A DNA stretch of 64,000 bases from Photobacterium kishitanii (GCF_003026355.1 NZ_PYON01000002.1:1-64000), one strand, 5' to 3'. Numbered from the stretch's first letter, positions 9,683-19,314 are shown. Translations and numbers: made by a program. Notes: generated by a model from the letters alone, not told the origin.

Positions 9683-10141
9683 ATGACACTCAATCATTTG
9701 CACGACGCTTATTTAGGTGAACTCTATGGCATTAGTTTTTTTACCACCTTTGTTGAACAGTATAGTGACCATAGTCATAACAATAAATGGCAAACCTTAT
9801 TAGATATTGAGGTTATTACAGCCAAGAAACTAGAAACAGCACTCGTACCATTAGGCATTCAATGTCCTGATTACGATGTTGAAATGGCTCAAAAAGGCAT
9901 AGCAGATGCTAATAAATGGCTCCATCTGCCATGGCCAACATTAATTAATACCATGGTTAGTTGGGTCGCTCCCTATCAACAGCGCTATCAACAACAAGCA
10001 GACAATGCCCAACAACATCAGGATTTATTTGCACTCGTTGCTGATCATGAAAATGCTATTTATGATTTTCTGCTAGCTGAGCAGGCAGGTTCAGCTGAAA
10101 GTCTTCAAATATTGCAGCGTTTTATTAATAAGCACAGTTGA
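9683..10141 (+). CDS. conserved hypothetical protein, possibly ferritin-like helical
   Basis: A 152-residue protein, almost entirely alpha-helical, without signal peptide or membrane segment. I do not recognise the family. Acidic residues and a His-Glu pair recur in helices (LYGISFFTTFVEQ, LLDIEVITAKKLE, VADHENAIYDFLL), which recalls ferritin-like four-helix proteins, but the spacing of the metal ligands is not convincing. The ATG at 9683 is preferred to a longer reading from 9581, because the extra 34 residues overlap the start region of the divergent acetyltransferase gene and look non-coding. A hairpin terminator lies about 35 bases after the stop. Confidence 0.6.
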   Translation: MTLNHLHDAYLGELYGISFFTTFVEQYSDHSHNNKWQTLLDIEVITAKKLETALVPLGIQCPDYDVEMAQKGIADANKWLHLPWPTLINTMVSWVAPYQQRYQQQADNAQQHQDLFALVADHENAIYDFLLAEQAGSAESLQILQRFINKHS

Positions 10142-10176
10142 TATCTTTATAATAAATATTTTTATTACAATCATTT

Positions 10177-10208
10177 AAGCCTTATTCTTGTAAAGATAAG
10201 GCTTTAAA
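10177..10208. terminator. hairpin terminator after the 152-residue protein gene
   Basis: A 9-bp stem AAGCCTTAT / ATAAGGCTT with a 10-base loop. The T-run is short on the plus strand, so efficiency is uncertain. Confidence 0.5.
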
Positions 10209-10688
10209 ATCACCAAGAACCATTGCTTTAATTAGAAGTTTACCCCTATTTACACGCCTTAATATTCTTTTCTTACTAACGTTCAGCCTCTTGGGTTGCT
10301 ACTGTAACCGCTCAGCAGTGAACGAAATAAACTATCGACCTCAGCCTTCACCTTCCCCCTCAAATGAAGCCATTATTTTTTTGCATTGGTACTTTAAATA
10401 TAAAACAGCTTATAGATGTCGATGAAATACATTCATCTAAAAAACCAATATTTAATCAACCAAATAACATTTCCCCGTTGATATTTAAGAGAAAATCATA
10501 TAATTAAAACGCCTTTTGTGACGGCGATCACCAAGCATAAATTATTGAATAAGATGAAAAAAAAGCAAATTCATTGTGAGCACCCTCATATAATTACACC
10601 CAGTGTTATTATATCAACGTTGTATGAACATCTATCCCTGTTGTGATTTTAACAGTTGAATTAATATTAACGTGAAAGGAATAACAAT
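10209..10688 (+). promoter_or_regulatory. upstream region of the HexNAc operon with a CRP-like site
   Basis: No gene in these 480 bases. At 10575-10590 the sequence TGTGAGCACCCTCATA matches the CRP consensus TGTGA-N6-TCACA in nine of ten positions and lies about 100 bases before the symporter start. Activation by cAMP-CRP would fit a sugar operon. An AT-rich imperfect dyad with GTT and AAC ends is found near 10652-10670 and could be an operator of the ROK regulator encoded at the far end of the locus; this is a guess. Confidence 0.5.
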
Positions 10689-12206
10689 ATGCAATGGCTT
10701 GACTGGTTAGCACTCATAGCTTTCTTTTTAGTGATGATAGGGATAGGTCTTAACGCCTACCGAAAAATTAAAGGTTCAAACGATTTTTATGTTGCTGGAG
10801 GTGGACTTCCTTGGTGGCTTGCCGGCATTTCACACCATGTTTCAGGCTATTCTGGCGTTGTCTTCACCGGTTATGCTGCAATTGCTTATTCGACGGGATT
10901 TAATTTATATATATGGTGGGCGATGAACGTCGCTCTGGCTTGTTCTCTTGGTGCATGGCTCGTCGTACCACGTTGGGCTCGGCTTCGAAAAGCATTAAAT
11001 ATTCAGTCCCCAACAGAATACCTTAAACTTCGTTACGATATAAAAACCCAACAAGTTATTGCATGGTTAGGTGTATTACTAAAACTACTTGATACGGCAG
11101 GTAAATATGCCGCTATAGGGGTACTACTTTACGGTTTTGCTGGGGTTCCAATCCATTACGGTATTCTTATTGCTGGCTTCATCGCTATGTTATATGTCAC
11201 TGTTGGCGGACTTTGGGCTGATACAATGAATGACTTTTTCCAATTCTTTGTTCAAGTTGCTGCTGGCTTAGCGATGTTTTTTATCATTCAAAACCAACTA
11301 GGAGCCGTTGGTACTAACTATTTATCAATGTGGGATAAACTTCCTGCTGGTCACTCTGACTGGTTCAATAGCGAATATTCACCGCTATTTTTTATTAGTT
11401 TTAGTATTGTTATTTTCCTTAGTTACACAGGCGGTACTTGGAACCTAGCATCACGCTTTATTGCTTCACCAACCGGGCGTGCAGCAAGAAAAGCCATGGT
11501 ACTATCTTCAGTTCTATATTTAATTTGGCCACTATTCTTATTTGCTCCTATGTGGGCAGCCCCTCTTCTTCTTCCTGATTTAGCAATTGCCGACCAAACT
11601 CAAATATATTCAATGTTAACGGTAAAATATTTACCAGCAGGCGCTGTTGGGATTGTACTGGCTTCAATGTTTGCAGCAACACTTTCCATGGTAGCTTCAG
11701 ATGCAAATGCGATCAGCTCAGTACTATCAAGAGATATTCTGCCATTACTTAGTAATAAGTTTAGAAATGAAAATGGTGATACGCCCTTAAAAATTGCACG
11801 TATCGTTACCTTTACTTTTACTCTTGCCACAATTCTTATTGCCTTAAACAAAGATTACTTCGGCGGCATTATTGGTCTAATCCTAGTTTGGTTTGGTGGT
11901 TTAATTGGACCAGCATCAATTCCTATGGTTTTAGGACTATTACCTTTCTATAAACATTGCGGACCTAAATCAGCACTAGGCTCAATGGCTATTGGTTTAT
12001 CCGTCTTTGTATTTACACGCTTATTCGTTGCAGAACCATCAATGGCTCTCTCTGTCGGCGGCCCAGTTATTTGTTCACTTATCTTCTTTAGTCTAGCGGC
12101 AATCTATAACCGTAAGTTCGAGGTTAAACCTGAAATCGAAGATCTGATGGTGAAATTAAGCCGAGATGAGCAAGAATCAGAAATGGAACTCGCTGAGAGC
12201 AAATAA
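10689..12206 (+). CDS. sodium:solute symporter (SSS family), probable HexNAc or related sugar uptake
   Basis: A 505-residue inner-membrane transporter of the SSS/SLC5 fold with about 13 hydrophobic segments. It opens with the first helix LDWLALIAFFLVMIGIGLNA, then the family-typical DFYVAGGGLPWWLAG, SGYSGVVFTGYAAIAY and later FAATLSMVASDANAISSVLSRDI, which forms the sodium-site helix 8. A good ribosome-binding site (GAAAGGA) precedes the ATG. It starts an operon of six closely spaced genes for amino-sugar catabolism, so the substrate is probably N-acetylglucosamine, N-acetylmannosamine or an N-acetylhexosamine-containing small glycan. Since it brings the sugar in without phosphorylation, a kinase is needed; none is in the locus. 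Confidence 0.88.
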   Translation: MQWLDWLALIAFFLVMIGIGLNAYRKIKGSNDFYVAGGGLPWWLAGISHHVSGYSGVVFTGYAAIAYSTGFNLYIWWAMNVALACSLGAWLVVPRWARLRKALNIQSPTEYLKLRYDIKTQQVIAWLGVLLKLLDTAGKYAAIGVLLYGFAGVPIHYGILIAGFIAMLYVTVGGLWADTMNDFFQFFVQVAAGLAMFFIIQNQLGAVGTNYLSMWDKLPAGHSDWFNSEYSPLFFISFSIVIFLSYTGGTWNLASRFIASPTGRAARKAMVLSSVLYLIWPLFLFAPMWAAPLLLPDLAIADQTQIYSMLTVKYLPAGAVGIVLASMFAATLSMVASDANAISSVLSRDILPLLSNKFRNENGDTPLKIARIVTFTFTLATILIALNKDYFGGIIGLILVWFGGLIGPASIPMVLGLLPFYKHCGPKSALGSMAIGLSVFVFTRLFVAEPSMALSVGGPVICSLIFFSLAAIYNRKFEVKPEIEDLMVKLSRDEQESEMELAESK

Positions 12207-12208
12207 TA

Positions 12209-13486
12209 ATGACATTGACACAGAATCCCTTAAACAACATTGAAGCCATTTGGCGTAATGAGTTAGTCAATAATATCTTACCGTTCTGGAATGCTGCGAT
12301 TGATACAGAAAATGGTGGGGTATACACCTGCTTTAGTAATGATGGTTCTGCGCTTTTAAGCCATGATAAATACATATGGTCACAAGGACGTTTCTTATGG
12401 AACTGGAGTCGTCAGGCATACCTTATTGAACAGGGTTATCTTGATGGTGATGCTAAAAGTTATATTGACCAAGCCAAGCTTACTGCTGATTTTTTAGATA
12501 AAAACGCGTTACTAGAAAACGGTAATTGCTGTTTTGTCTTAACTGAAAACGGTAACAAAAAAGAACGCATGAATGGTGAGAGTTATGATCTTTCATTCTA
12601 CGCTGATTGCTTTGTTGTGATGGGATTCTGTGAATATGCTTATGTCAGTGGTGAGCATTATTATTTTGAAAAAGCATTGTCACTTTATGACACGATTAAA
12701 AATAGATTAAAAAGCGGTTCAGTTAAAAGTGAACCTTACCCAGCAGCTGAAGGCTTTGAACCTTATGCATTTGAAATGATCGTACTTGGTATCACTAACG
12801 AATTATTACGCTATGCCATTAAATACAATCATAGTTCATTAACGCATTTAAAATTTGCATGTACACATAGCTTAAATCGCATCTTTTCAGACTTTCATCA
12901 TCCAAAGTCATTAATGCCATTTGAAATGCGCACTAGCAAAATGAATCAACACACTTTATTGGCAAGCCATGTAACACCTGGGCATACACTTGAGAATATG
13001 TGGTTTTGTATACAAGCCGCACAGTTACTTGGAACATTAGAGTCCTACCTGCCTAGGATTATCACTATTACTAAGCAAATGTGGGCAATAGGCTGGGACA
13101 AAGAGCATGCTGGCCTATTCCGTTACACTTCTCGCCTTGGGAGCAAACCTAGTGGGAGTTTATTAGGTAACGACCGCTACGAAAATCTGGTTCTCGATAC
13201 TTGGGACACTAAAATTTGGTGGGTGCATTCTGAAGCATTGTATACGCTGCTACTTACTTACCAATTAAGCGGTGATAAAACCCTATTATCTATGTATCAG
13301 CAAACTGAAGCTTATGTATTAGCAACCTTTCCCAACGATGAATTTGGTGAATGGACACAAATAAGAAATCGCTTCGGTCAACCGCTTAACAAAGTGATTG
13401 CACTGCCCGTCAAAGACCCGTTTCATATCATGCGTAATTTGCAATTAATCGTGCAACTTATTGGAATAAAAGAGGAAAACTCATGA
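12209..13486 (+). CDS. AGE-family N-acylglucosamine 2-epimerase-like protein
   Basis: A 425-residue (alpha/alpha)6-barrel protein of the AGE superfamily, which interconverts GlcNAc and ManNAc or isomerises related aldoses. Seen: NNILPFWNAAIDTENGGVYT at the N-terminus, DKYIWSQGRFLWNWS, the central SHVTPGHTLENMWF segment and the late DTWDTKIWWVHSEAL, which carry the His residues used in catalysis in this family. It begins two bases after the symporter stop and overlaps the next gene by four bases (ATGA), so it is translationally coupled. In this context it probably brings a 2-epimer into the NagA/NagB route. Mannose or cellobiose epimerase activity cannot be excluded. Confidence 0.85.
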   Translation: MTLTQNPLNNIEAIWRNELVNNILPFWNAAIDTENGGVYTCFSNDGSALLSHDKYIWSQGRFLWNWSRQAYLIEQGYLDGDAKSYIDQAKLTADFLDKNALLENGNCCFVLTENGNKKERMNGESYDLSFYADCFVVMGFCEYAYVSGEHYYFEKALSLYDTIKNRLKSGSVKSEPYPAAEGFEPYAFEMIVLGITNELLRYAIKYNHSSLTHLKFACTHSLNRIFSDFHHPKSLMPFEMRTSKMNQHTLLASHVTPGHTLENMWFCIQAAQLLGTLESYLPRIITITKQMWAIGWDKEHAGLFRYTSRLGSKPSGSLLGNDRYENLVLDTWDTKIWWVHSEALYTLLLTYQLSGDKTLLSMYQQTEAYVLATFPNDEFGEWTQIRNRFGQPLNKVIALPVKDPFHIMRNLQLIVQLIGIKEENS

Positions 13487-14763
13487 TTATTGGAATGAGT
13501 AAGGTTGATATTACACCTTCAATGCCAATGAAACTGGCCGGCTTTGATTTTCGTAGAGGTCATTACGAAAAAGTTGGAATGCCCATTTTTTGCCGTTGCT
13601 TAGTATTTGAACAAAAAATTGCATTGATAAGTCTCGAACTACTTTTCATTGGCGATTATCTCGATGCTTTAATTCGAGATAAAATTGCAACTTACAAAGA
13701 ACTAAAAAAGCTTAATCTACAGCTGTCAGCAACACACAGTCATTCGAGCATGCAGTCTGCAAATAACCACTCTCCAAGACTTGGAGAATTTAGTGCGACA
13801 TATTGTGAAGATGTTGCCAACAAAGTAATTACAGCAATTAAGCAAGCACTTTTGAACCAAGAAATAGTTACGGTTAATAAAGCCATCACTAGCTGTGATA
13901 TCGCAATATATCGTCGTGTTATCAATACTAAAGGGAAGATAGAAATGGCACCTAATAGTAATGTAGAAATTGATAAGAGCGCGCATATATTCCAATTTAT
14001 TAGAAAGGATGGAACGACAAAGGCAATCCTTATCCATAATCATTGCCACCCAACTGTCTCCGCAGACAACATCCTCTCAGGTGAATATCCAGGAGTGGTT
14101 TGTCATCAAGTAGAAGCGACATATGCCAATTCTGTTTGCTTGTTCTTACAGGGGTTCTGTGGCGACATTCGGCCGAACCTTTGCCGAGATAATCAATTTT
14201 ATAGGGCCCATTTTGATGAGATCATTCGCATAGGTACTTCACTCGCCTCTCGCTACCTGAAGGCAATAAAAACATCGATTAAGATAAAAGAAGAATCAGT
14301 TGTCGTTTATTCAGAGAGGATGGTTTCTTTACCTTTAAATAAACCACAAAACTGGTTCGAGCTTGAAGAATATAAAAAATCACAAGCTCAAGATAATATT
14401 CATTTTGAATGGGCTGTTCATCAGCAAGGATTATTAAATAAAGATGCTATAAAAAGTAATAATTCACAACAACAAATAAAACTTTGCTTCTTAAATATTA
14501 ATAACATTTTAAAATTCATAATGATTAACGCAGAAGTTGTAAATCATTACCAACACTATATAACTAAAAACATTGATTCATCCATCCTTGGGGTTGGATA
14601 TTGCAACGGCATGATTGGTTATATTCCAACACAAGATCAAATTATACAAGGTGGTTATGAACCCGACTTATCATCTTATTATTTTTATTTACCCGCGACA
14701 TTTACTCAACACGTTGAAAGCTGTTTAAAACAAGCATTAAATCAAATTATTGACGAGAACTAA
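13483..14763 (+). CDS. cytosolic neutral-ceramidase-fold hydrolase
   Basis: A 426-residue protein matching the N-terminal catalytic domain of neutral/alkaline ceramidases (zinc amidases). Seen: VDITPSMPMKLAGF at the start, the zinc-ligand motif SATHSHSSMQS, the second motif HNHCHPT, and QGFCGDIRPN, which corresponds to the ceramidase GD-x-SPN segment. It has no signal peptide and lacks the C-terminal domain of true ceramidases, so it should act in the cytosol. Its place between an AGE epimerase and nagB suggests hydrolysis of an N-acyl or ester group on a sugar rather than of a lipid. The real substrate is unknown. The start overlaps the epimerase stop and the next gene follows after two bases. 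Confidence 0.78.
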   Translation: MIIGMSKVDITPSMPMKLAGFDFRRGHYEKVGMPIFCRCLVFEQKIALISLELLFIGDYLDALIRDKIATYKELKKLNLQLSATHSHSSMQSANNHSPRLGEFSATYCEDVANKVITAIKQALLNQEIVTVNKAITSCDIAIYRRVINTKGKIEMAPNSNVEIDKSAHIFQFIRKDGTTKAILIHNHCHPTVSADNILSGEYPGVVCHQVEATYANSVCLFLQGFCGDIRPNLCRDNQFYRAHFDEIIRIGTSLASRYLKAIKTSIKIKEESVVVYSERMVSLPLNKPQNWFELEEYKKSQAQDNIHFEWAVHQQGLLNKDAIKSNNSQQQIKLCFLNINNILKFIMINAEVVNHYQHYITKNIDSSILGVGYCNGMIGYIPTQDQIIQGGYEPDLSSYYFYLPATFTQHVESCLKQALNQIIDEN

Positions 14764-14765
14764 TC

Positions 14766-15536
14766 ATGACTAAATTACTTAATAATAAAAAAGATCAATT
14801 ATCTTACCAAGTTTATTCAACAAGACAGGCTATGGGTAAAGCAGCGGCAAACTATACCGAGCAGCTATTGATTAAACTTCAAAATGAGCAAGATAGTGTG
14901 CGTATTATTTTTGCATCAGCGCCTTCTCAAAATGAGTTTCTGGCCCATTTAAAGGCTTCAACTAAGATTGACTGGTCAAAAGTCACAGCCTTTCATATGG
15001 ATGAATACATTGGTTTACCAACGGGGGCTGAGCAAGCATTTAGCCACTTCATTAAAAATTCATTACTTGATGAAGTCAAACCCTCTGCGGCACACTTTAT
15101 TAATATTGATGCACAAGATAGCGTGCAAGAATGTCAGCGCTACGCCGCTTTATTACAACAAGCCCCGATTGATCTTGTTTGCTTAGGAGTCGGTGAAAAT
15201 GGTCATATTGCCTTTAATGATCCATGGGTTGCTGATTTTAATGACAAAGCCATTGTCAAAAAAGTTCAGCTTGATACTCAATGTCGTCAACAACAAGTTA
15301 ATGACGGTTGCTTCGCAGCCCTAGACAATGTACCGCAATACGCGCTAACGCTGACAATTCCAACCTTAGTCAACGCTAAACATATGGTTTGTATCGTGCC
15401 GGCTGCAACCAAACGTGAAGCAATAACCGCAATGATCAATGGCGATATTAGCGAAGATCTCCCGGCATCAATCTTAAGAAAACACCAGAGTGCCGCATTA
15501 TTTCTTGATAATGAATCAGGAGCAGACTTGCTATGA
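14766..15536 (+). CDS. nagB: glucosamine-6-phosphate deaminase
   Basis: A 256-residue isomerase/deaminase that turns glucosamine 6-phosphate into fructose 6-phosphate and ammonia, the last step of HexNAc catabolism. Seen: FHMDEYIGLP near residue 80, and GVGENGHIAFNDP around residue 140 with the catalytic His; the length fits the family. It is more divergent from Escherichia coli NagB than expected for a housekeeping enzyme, so it may be a locus-specific paralogue, or handle galactosamine 6-phosphate like AgaI. Its stop overlaps the nagA start by four bases, a coupled pair. Confidence 0.9.
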   Translation: MTKLLNNKKDQLSYQVYSTRQAMGKAAANYTEQLLIKLQNEQDSVRIIFASAPSQNEFLAHLKASTKIDWSKVTAFHMDEYIGLPTGAEQAFSHFIKNSLLDEVKPSAAHFINIDAQDSVQECQRYAALLQQAPIDLVCLGVGENGHIAFNDPWVADFNDKAIVKKVQLDTQCRQQQVNDGCFAALDNVPQYALTLTIPTLVNAKHMVCIVPAATKREAITAMINGDISEDLPASILRKHQSAALFLDNESGADLL

Positions 15537-16681
15537 TCATTACAGGAAAAACCTTGGCCGAGCAGCCAATCCGAATCTATACCGAAGCGGGTATTATCTC
15601 TCAGGTAGAACCTATCGCTACTACTGATACAACTAGCCTACCCTACATAGCACCAGGCTTGATTGATCTTCAGGTCAACGGCTTTGCAGGGGTTGATTTT
15701 AATACATTACCATTGACAAAATCAGGCATCACCCACGCGACAGAGCAGATGCTGAGCTTTGGGGTAACTGGCTATTACCCGACAATTATCACTAACAGTG
15801 ACGATAATATTTGTCAGCTATTTAGTGATTTCCAACAGTTCAAACGTAATGATGCTCAACTTGCACAAACCTTACTTGGTTTCCATCTAGAAGGGCCATT
15901 TATCTCACCGAATGATGGACCTCGAGGGGCACATAATCGCGACTATGTTCAAGCACCTAATGTTAGCCTTGTTAAAAAATGGTATGACGCATCTGAAGGT
16001 CAGCTAAGTATTCTGACGCTATCGCCTGAATGGGAAGATGGTTTGCAAGAAACCATTGAATACTGTGTTGCGATGGGCATTAAAGTATCAATTGGCCACT
16101 CTGCTGCAACTCCAGACCAAATTCAACAAGCCACACAACTTGGTGCAACCATGTCAACTCACCTTGGTAATGGTTGTGATTTACAGATCCATCGTCATCA
16201 CAACTACATTTGGCAGCAGCTCGCAGAAGACCAATTGTGGACGGCGATTATCGCAGATGGCTTTCATCTCCCTCCAGCGGTAATCAAAGTCATTTTAAAA
16301 GCCAAGCAAGATCAAGTGATTTTGACCAGCGATACCACTGCATTTGGCGGAATGAAACCAGGCCGTTATCAAACCCATATTGGCGGTGATGTCATACTGA
16401 CAGAGCAAGGAAAATTACATCTAGCCAGTAATCCGGAGTTACTTGCAGGTTCTGCTAAATCCGTTCTTGATTGTATAAATTACCTCATTAATTCCGACTT
16501 ACTGAGCGCAAACAGTGCTTGGAATAAAGCCAGTTATAGTCCATCAAGTTTCATGGGACTAAAAAACAGAGGCTCTCTAGAAGTAGGTCAACGTGCGGAT
16601 ATCGTTATGTTGAATAAAAACGACAACGGACTGTCGGTCTTACAAACCATTCTTGCAGGAGAAGCAGTTTATACTGCTTAA
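15533..16681 (+). CDS. nagA: N-acetylglucosamine-6-phosphate deacetylase-like amidohydrolase
   Basis: A 382-residue amidohydrolase of the NagA family, which removes acetate from HexNAc 6-phosphate before NagB acts. Seen: PGLIDLQVNGFAGVDF, HLEGPFIS with the metal-binding Glu, the ligand His in GHSAAT and in STHLGNG, IADGFH, and the catalytic Asp in TSDTTAFGG. The usual THLYNAM segment reads STHLGNGCDLQIHRH here, so the substrate pocket differs from standard NagA; AgaA-like specificity for N-acetylgalactosamine 6-phosphate is possible. It overlaps nagB by four bases, and the SIS gene follows after six. Confidence 0.87.
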   Translation: MIITGKTLAEQPIRIYTEAGIISQVEPIATTDTTSLPYIAPGLIDLQVNGFAGVDFNTLPLTKSGITHATEQMLSFGVTGYYPTIITNSDDNICQLFSDFQQFKRNDAQLAQTLLGFHLEGPFISPNDGPRGAHNRDYVQAPNVSLVKKWYDASEGQLSILTLSPEWEDGLQETIEYCVAMGIKVSIGHSAATPDQIQQATQLGATMSTHLGNGCDLQIHRHHNYIWQQLAEDQLWTAIIADGFHLPPAVIKVILKAKQDQVILTSDTTAFGGMKPGRYQTHIGGDVILTEQGKLHLASNPELLAGSAKSVLDCINYLINSDLLSANSAWNKASYSPSSFMGLKNRGSLEVGQRADIVMLNKNDNGLSVLQTILAGEAVYTA

Positions 16682-16687
16682 CAAACC

Positions 16688-17440
16688 ATGAGTTTATCTA
16701 AAGATTACTTACATCAAATTACCCAACATTTGAACTGTATTCATGATTCTGAGTATCAAAATATCTTAGAAGCAGCAAAGCTCATTGCTTCACAAATAGC
16801 CCAAGATAAAGTGATCCATGTTGCAGCATCAGGTGGCCATTCAAACCTAGCAACCCAAGAGATTTTCTTTCGTGCTGGCGGATTAATGCATATTAATCCC
16901 ATCATTGATGAAGGGACGTTATTAACCAATGGTGCCTTACGTTCGATGGCAATTGAACGACTGGCTGATTATGGAAAAATCGTCGTTCAAAACAATCCAA
17001 TGCAATGTGGTGATGTTCTACTATTAATTAATGCCTATGGTATCAATGCTGCGGTTCTAGACATCGCACTTGAAGCAAAAAAGAAAGGCGTCACGGTTAT
17101 TGCCATCACATCAATAGAGCATGCTCAGCAGACCTCGGCTGAGCACCCGGCACGTCACCCAAGTAAGCAAAACCTGTGTGACGTTGTTGATCTCGTCCTT
17201 GATTGCAAAGTTCAAGTCGGTGATGCCGTTGTTCAAATAGAAGGTATCACTCAAAAAGTCGCAGCAATATCAACATTCGCTAATTCGTTTATCCTTAACG
17301 CACTCGTCATTAAAACCGTTAACTTACTCGCTCAACAAGGAATCGAACCTCCAATTTGGAAGAGCGGTAACGTTATTGGTGGCGATGAATGGAACCAGCA
17401 ATTCATTGCCCGCTTTAAAGACAGAATCCGCTTATTGTAA
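16688..17440 (+). CDS. SIS-domain sugar isomerase-like protein (COG4821/UPF0309 type)
   Basis: A 250-residue protein with a single SIS (sugar isomerase) domain, which binds phosphosugars. Seen: IHVAASGGHSNLATQEIFFRAGG, corresponding to the phosphate-binding Ser loop, followed by DVLLLINAYGINAAVLDIAL and TVIAITS, the Rossmann-like core of the domain. It lacks the second domain of GlmS and the DNA-binding part of RpiR regulators. Its exact reaction is unknown; members of this group sit beside amino-sugar genes and may isomerise or deaminate phosphosugars. It is the last gene of the six-gene run that begins with the symporter. Confidence 0.75.
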   Translation: MSLSKDYLHQITQHLNCIHDSEYQNILEAAKLIASQIAQDKVIHVAASGGHSNLATQEIFFRAGGLMHINPIIDEGTLLTNGALRSMAIERLADYGKIVVQNNPMQCGDVLLLINAYGINAAVLDIALEAKKKGVTVIAITSIEHAQQTSAEHPARHPSKQNLCDVVDLVLDCKVQVGDAVVQIEGITQKVAAISTFANSFILNALVIKTVNLLAQQGIEPPIWKSGNVIGGDEWNQQFIARFKDRIRLL

Positions 17441-17450
17441 TGCATCAGCT

Positions 17451-17516
17451 AGCGCGCTTCTTCTAGCGCGCTGCAACTTAAAAACAAACCAATCTCGGTT
17501 AATTCACCATTAACCG
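17451..17516. promoter_or_regulatory. two hairpins between the SIS gene and the GH20 gene
   Basis: First, AGCGCGCT occurs twice (17451-17458 and 17465-17472); since it is self-complementary the two copies form an 8-bp stem with a 6-base loop. Second, CGGTTAAT-TCACC-ATTAACCG at 17496-17516 forms a perfect 8-bp stem or an operator-like dyad. Neither has a T-run, so they may act as an RNA processing site or as operators for the ROK regulator. Confidence 0.5.
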
Positions 17517-17603
17517 CTAGCAAGGTCTTGCCGAAAGACATGACCTAAAAATAACGATAAAAACATTTTTATTAAAAATAAATCTTTTGCAAGGAGAATA
17601 CCG

Positions 17604-19268
17604 ATGACAAATAGCATTAGTAAACTAAGTCTCTTATTGTATAGCTGGGGTAAACGTAGCCGGTTTTATTTATTAAGCACTCTATTATTACTTGTTTCAC
17701 AAGTACTTCATGCAGAGACAAATAATAGTGAAAATAAAAACAAACAACCTGTAATTGCATATCATGTCGATTTTCGCGTACAAGTTATGCCAATTACAGC
17801 GCTAAAAGCAATGGTAAAAGAAATATCATCTTTAGGGTTTAATACAATAATAATGGAATGGGAAGCAACATACCCATATAAAAAGCACAACATTATATCT
17901 AATCGTTATGCTTATACTCGAAAAGAAGTAAAAGAGTTTATTGAATATAGCGAAGATCTGGGACTTGATGTTATCCCGCTACAACAAAACTTTGGTCATG
18001 CTGAATATATTTTAATGCATGAACGTTATGCTTATTTAAGAGCCGACGCGAGACAACTATCACAAGTTGACCCAACACGATTAGATGCAGCCAGAGATCT
18101 GTTTGAAGAACTTTTTGACGATATGTTCTCCACGCATAATTCTCAATATGTTCACATCGGTGGAGATGAAACACGCTTACTCGATTGTGCAAATTGCCAA
18201 ATCGCATGGGGGGATCTCGGTGAAGAAGCCGGTAAATCTAAAATCTATGTCGACTACATGAAAATGATAGCGGAAATTGTAACGGAACGAGGGAAAACCC
18301 CACTGATCTGGGCTGATATGATTCTTAAGCATCCAGACGCTATTAAAGATATGCCCAAAAATGTCATTTATATTGATTGGAATTATGGCTGGGATTTTGA
18401 TCGCTTTGGCTCTGACCCACGAGATTTAATCAAGCAATATGGCCTTGAGTTTTGGGGAGCACCTTCTATCCGCTCAGGCCCCGATGATTATCATAGTAAT
18501 TCGTGGGAAAAACACCTTAAAAATATGGCAGACTTTATCCCTGAAGCTAAAAAAGCGGGTTATACCGGCATGGTGTTAACGTCTTGGTCTACATCCGGTG
18601 AGTATGGTTATAATTGGTTCAGTGGTGAAGTTGAAACAATTGAAATCTACCCTATTCGTCAGGTCTATCCACATTCATACCCTAATGATGCATTTAGAAT
18701 GACAACCAGTGCTTTTATTGACGCACTACAACAAAATGAACCGATTAAAGTTAAAGGCTATGCCCGTAGTTATGCTAAGAATCGATTTGGTATAACCGCA
18801 GCAAAAGCGAATGCTCTTTGGAATATTCTGAGTGCTGAAGTGATGAATAACAAAGTAGTAATAGGATCGGTTAAATTATCAGGTGAAAAAGGACTCTCTG
18901 AAGAAGATCGTCGTCTGGCAGAGCTAAGTCTAGAAAAAATAAGAGAATTACAAGCACAGCTTAAAAATATAGAGCCTAAATATAACAAAGCGGAATTTTC
19001 ACATTATACGCTACAACTTGATTTACGTGAGTTTTGGTTAAATTATCGAACAATTCAAGGCTGGGTTCAATCTCAGGAATTTACCCGTAAAGATAAACCA
19101 GCAGCTATCGCAATGTTAACCACATTATTGGTTAAAGCCGAGCAACTCAATCAGCGTTTTTATGCTTCATTTGATGGTGCGCTATATGCATCAGAAATTG
19201 AAACCCTCAATGAATACCGCAACCATAAAATTGAAGTATTATTACAGCGACTATCAAATCAACGTTGA
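17604..19268 (+). CDS. secreted GH20 beta-N-acetylhexosaminidase
   Basis: A 554-residue glycoside hydrolase of family 20 that removes terminal beta-linked GlcNAc or GalNAc from glycans with help of the substrate acetamido group. Seen: an N-terminal signal peptide with the hydrophobic run FYLLSTLLLLVSQVLHA, a (beta/alpha)8 barrel with GFNTIIMEWEATYPY, LQQNFGHAEY, the hallmark His184-IGG-Asp188-Glu189 (polariser and acid), and WADMI. The first beta domain of large chitobiases is absent. The export signal means it works in the periplasm or outside, releasing sugar for the symporter of the operon before it. A strong terminator follows. A preference for host N-glycans or glycosaminoglycans over chitin is an inference from the neighbouring genes. 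Confidence 0.85.
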   Translation: MTNSISKLSLLLYSWGKRSRFYLLSTLLLLVSQVLHAETNNSENKNKQPVIAYHVDFRVQVMPITALKAMVKEISSLGFNTIIMEWEATYPYKKHNIISNRYAYTRKEVKEFIEYSEDLGLDVIPLQQNFGHAEYILMHERYAYLRADARQLSQVDPTRLDAARDLFEELFDDMFSTHNSQYVHIGGDETRLLDCANCQIAWGDLGEEAGKSKIYVDYMKMIAEIVTERGKTPLIWADMILKHPDAIKDMPKNVIYIDWNYGWDFDRFGSDPRDLIKQYGLEFWGAPSIRSGPDDYHSNSWEKHLKNMADFIPEAKKAGYTGMVLTSWSTSGEYGYNWFSGEVETIEIYPIRQVYPHSYPNDAFRMTTSAFIDALQQNEPIKVKGYARSYAKNRFGITAAKANALWNILSAEVMNNKVVIGSVKLSGEKGLSEEDRRLAELSLEKIRELQAQLKNIEPKYNKAEFSHYTLQLDLREFWLNYRTIQGWVQSQEFTRKDKPAAIAMLTTLLVKAEQLNQRFYASFDGALYASEIETLNEYRNHKIEVLLQRLSNQR

Positions 19269-19314
19269 TTATCAATAACCGTTTTTAAATTGACAAAATT
19301 GACTACTATTGTTT

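Noticed and set aside
8925..10141. Integron cassette region
   Set aside because: The catB-like gene suggested a superintegron, but no attC-like palindromes flank the genes and no integrase is present.
17604..19268. Chitinase or chitobiase locus
   Set aside because: No chitin-binding domain, chitoporin, GH18 or chitobiose transporter is nearby; the GH20 enzyme lacks the extra domains of chitobiases.
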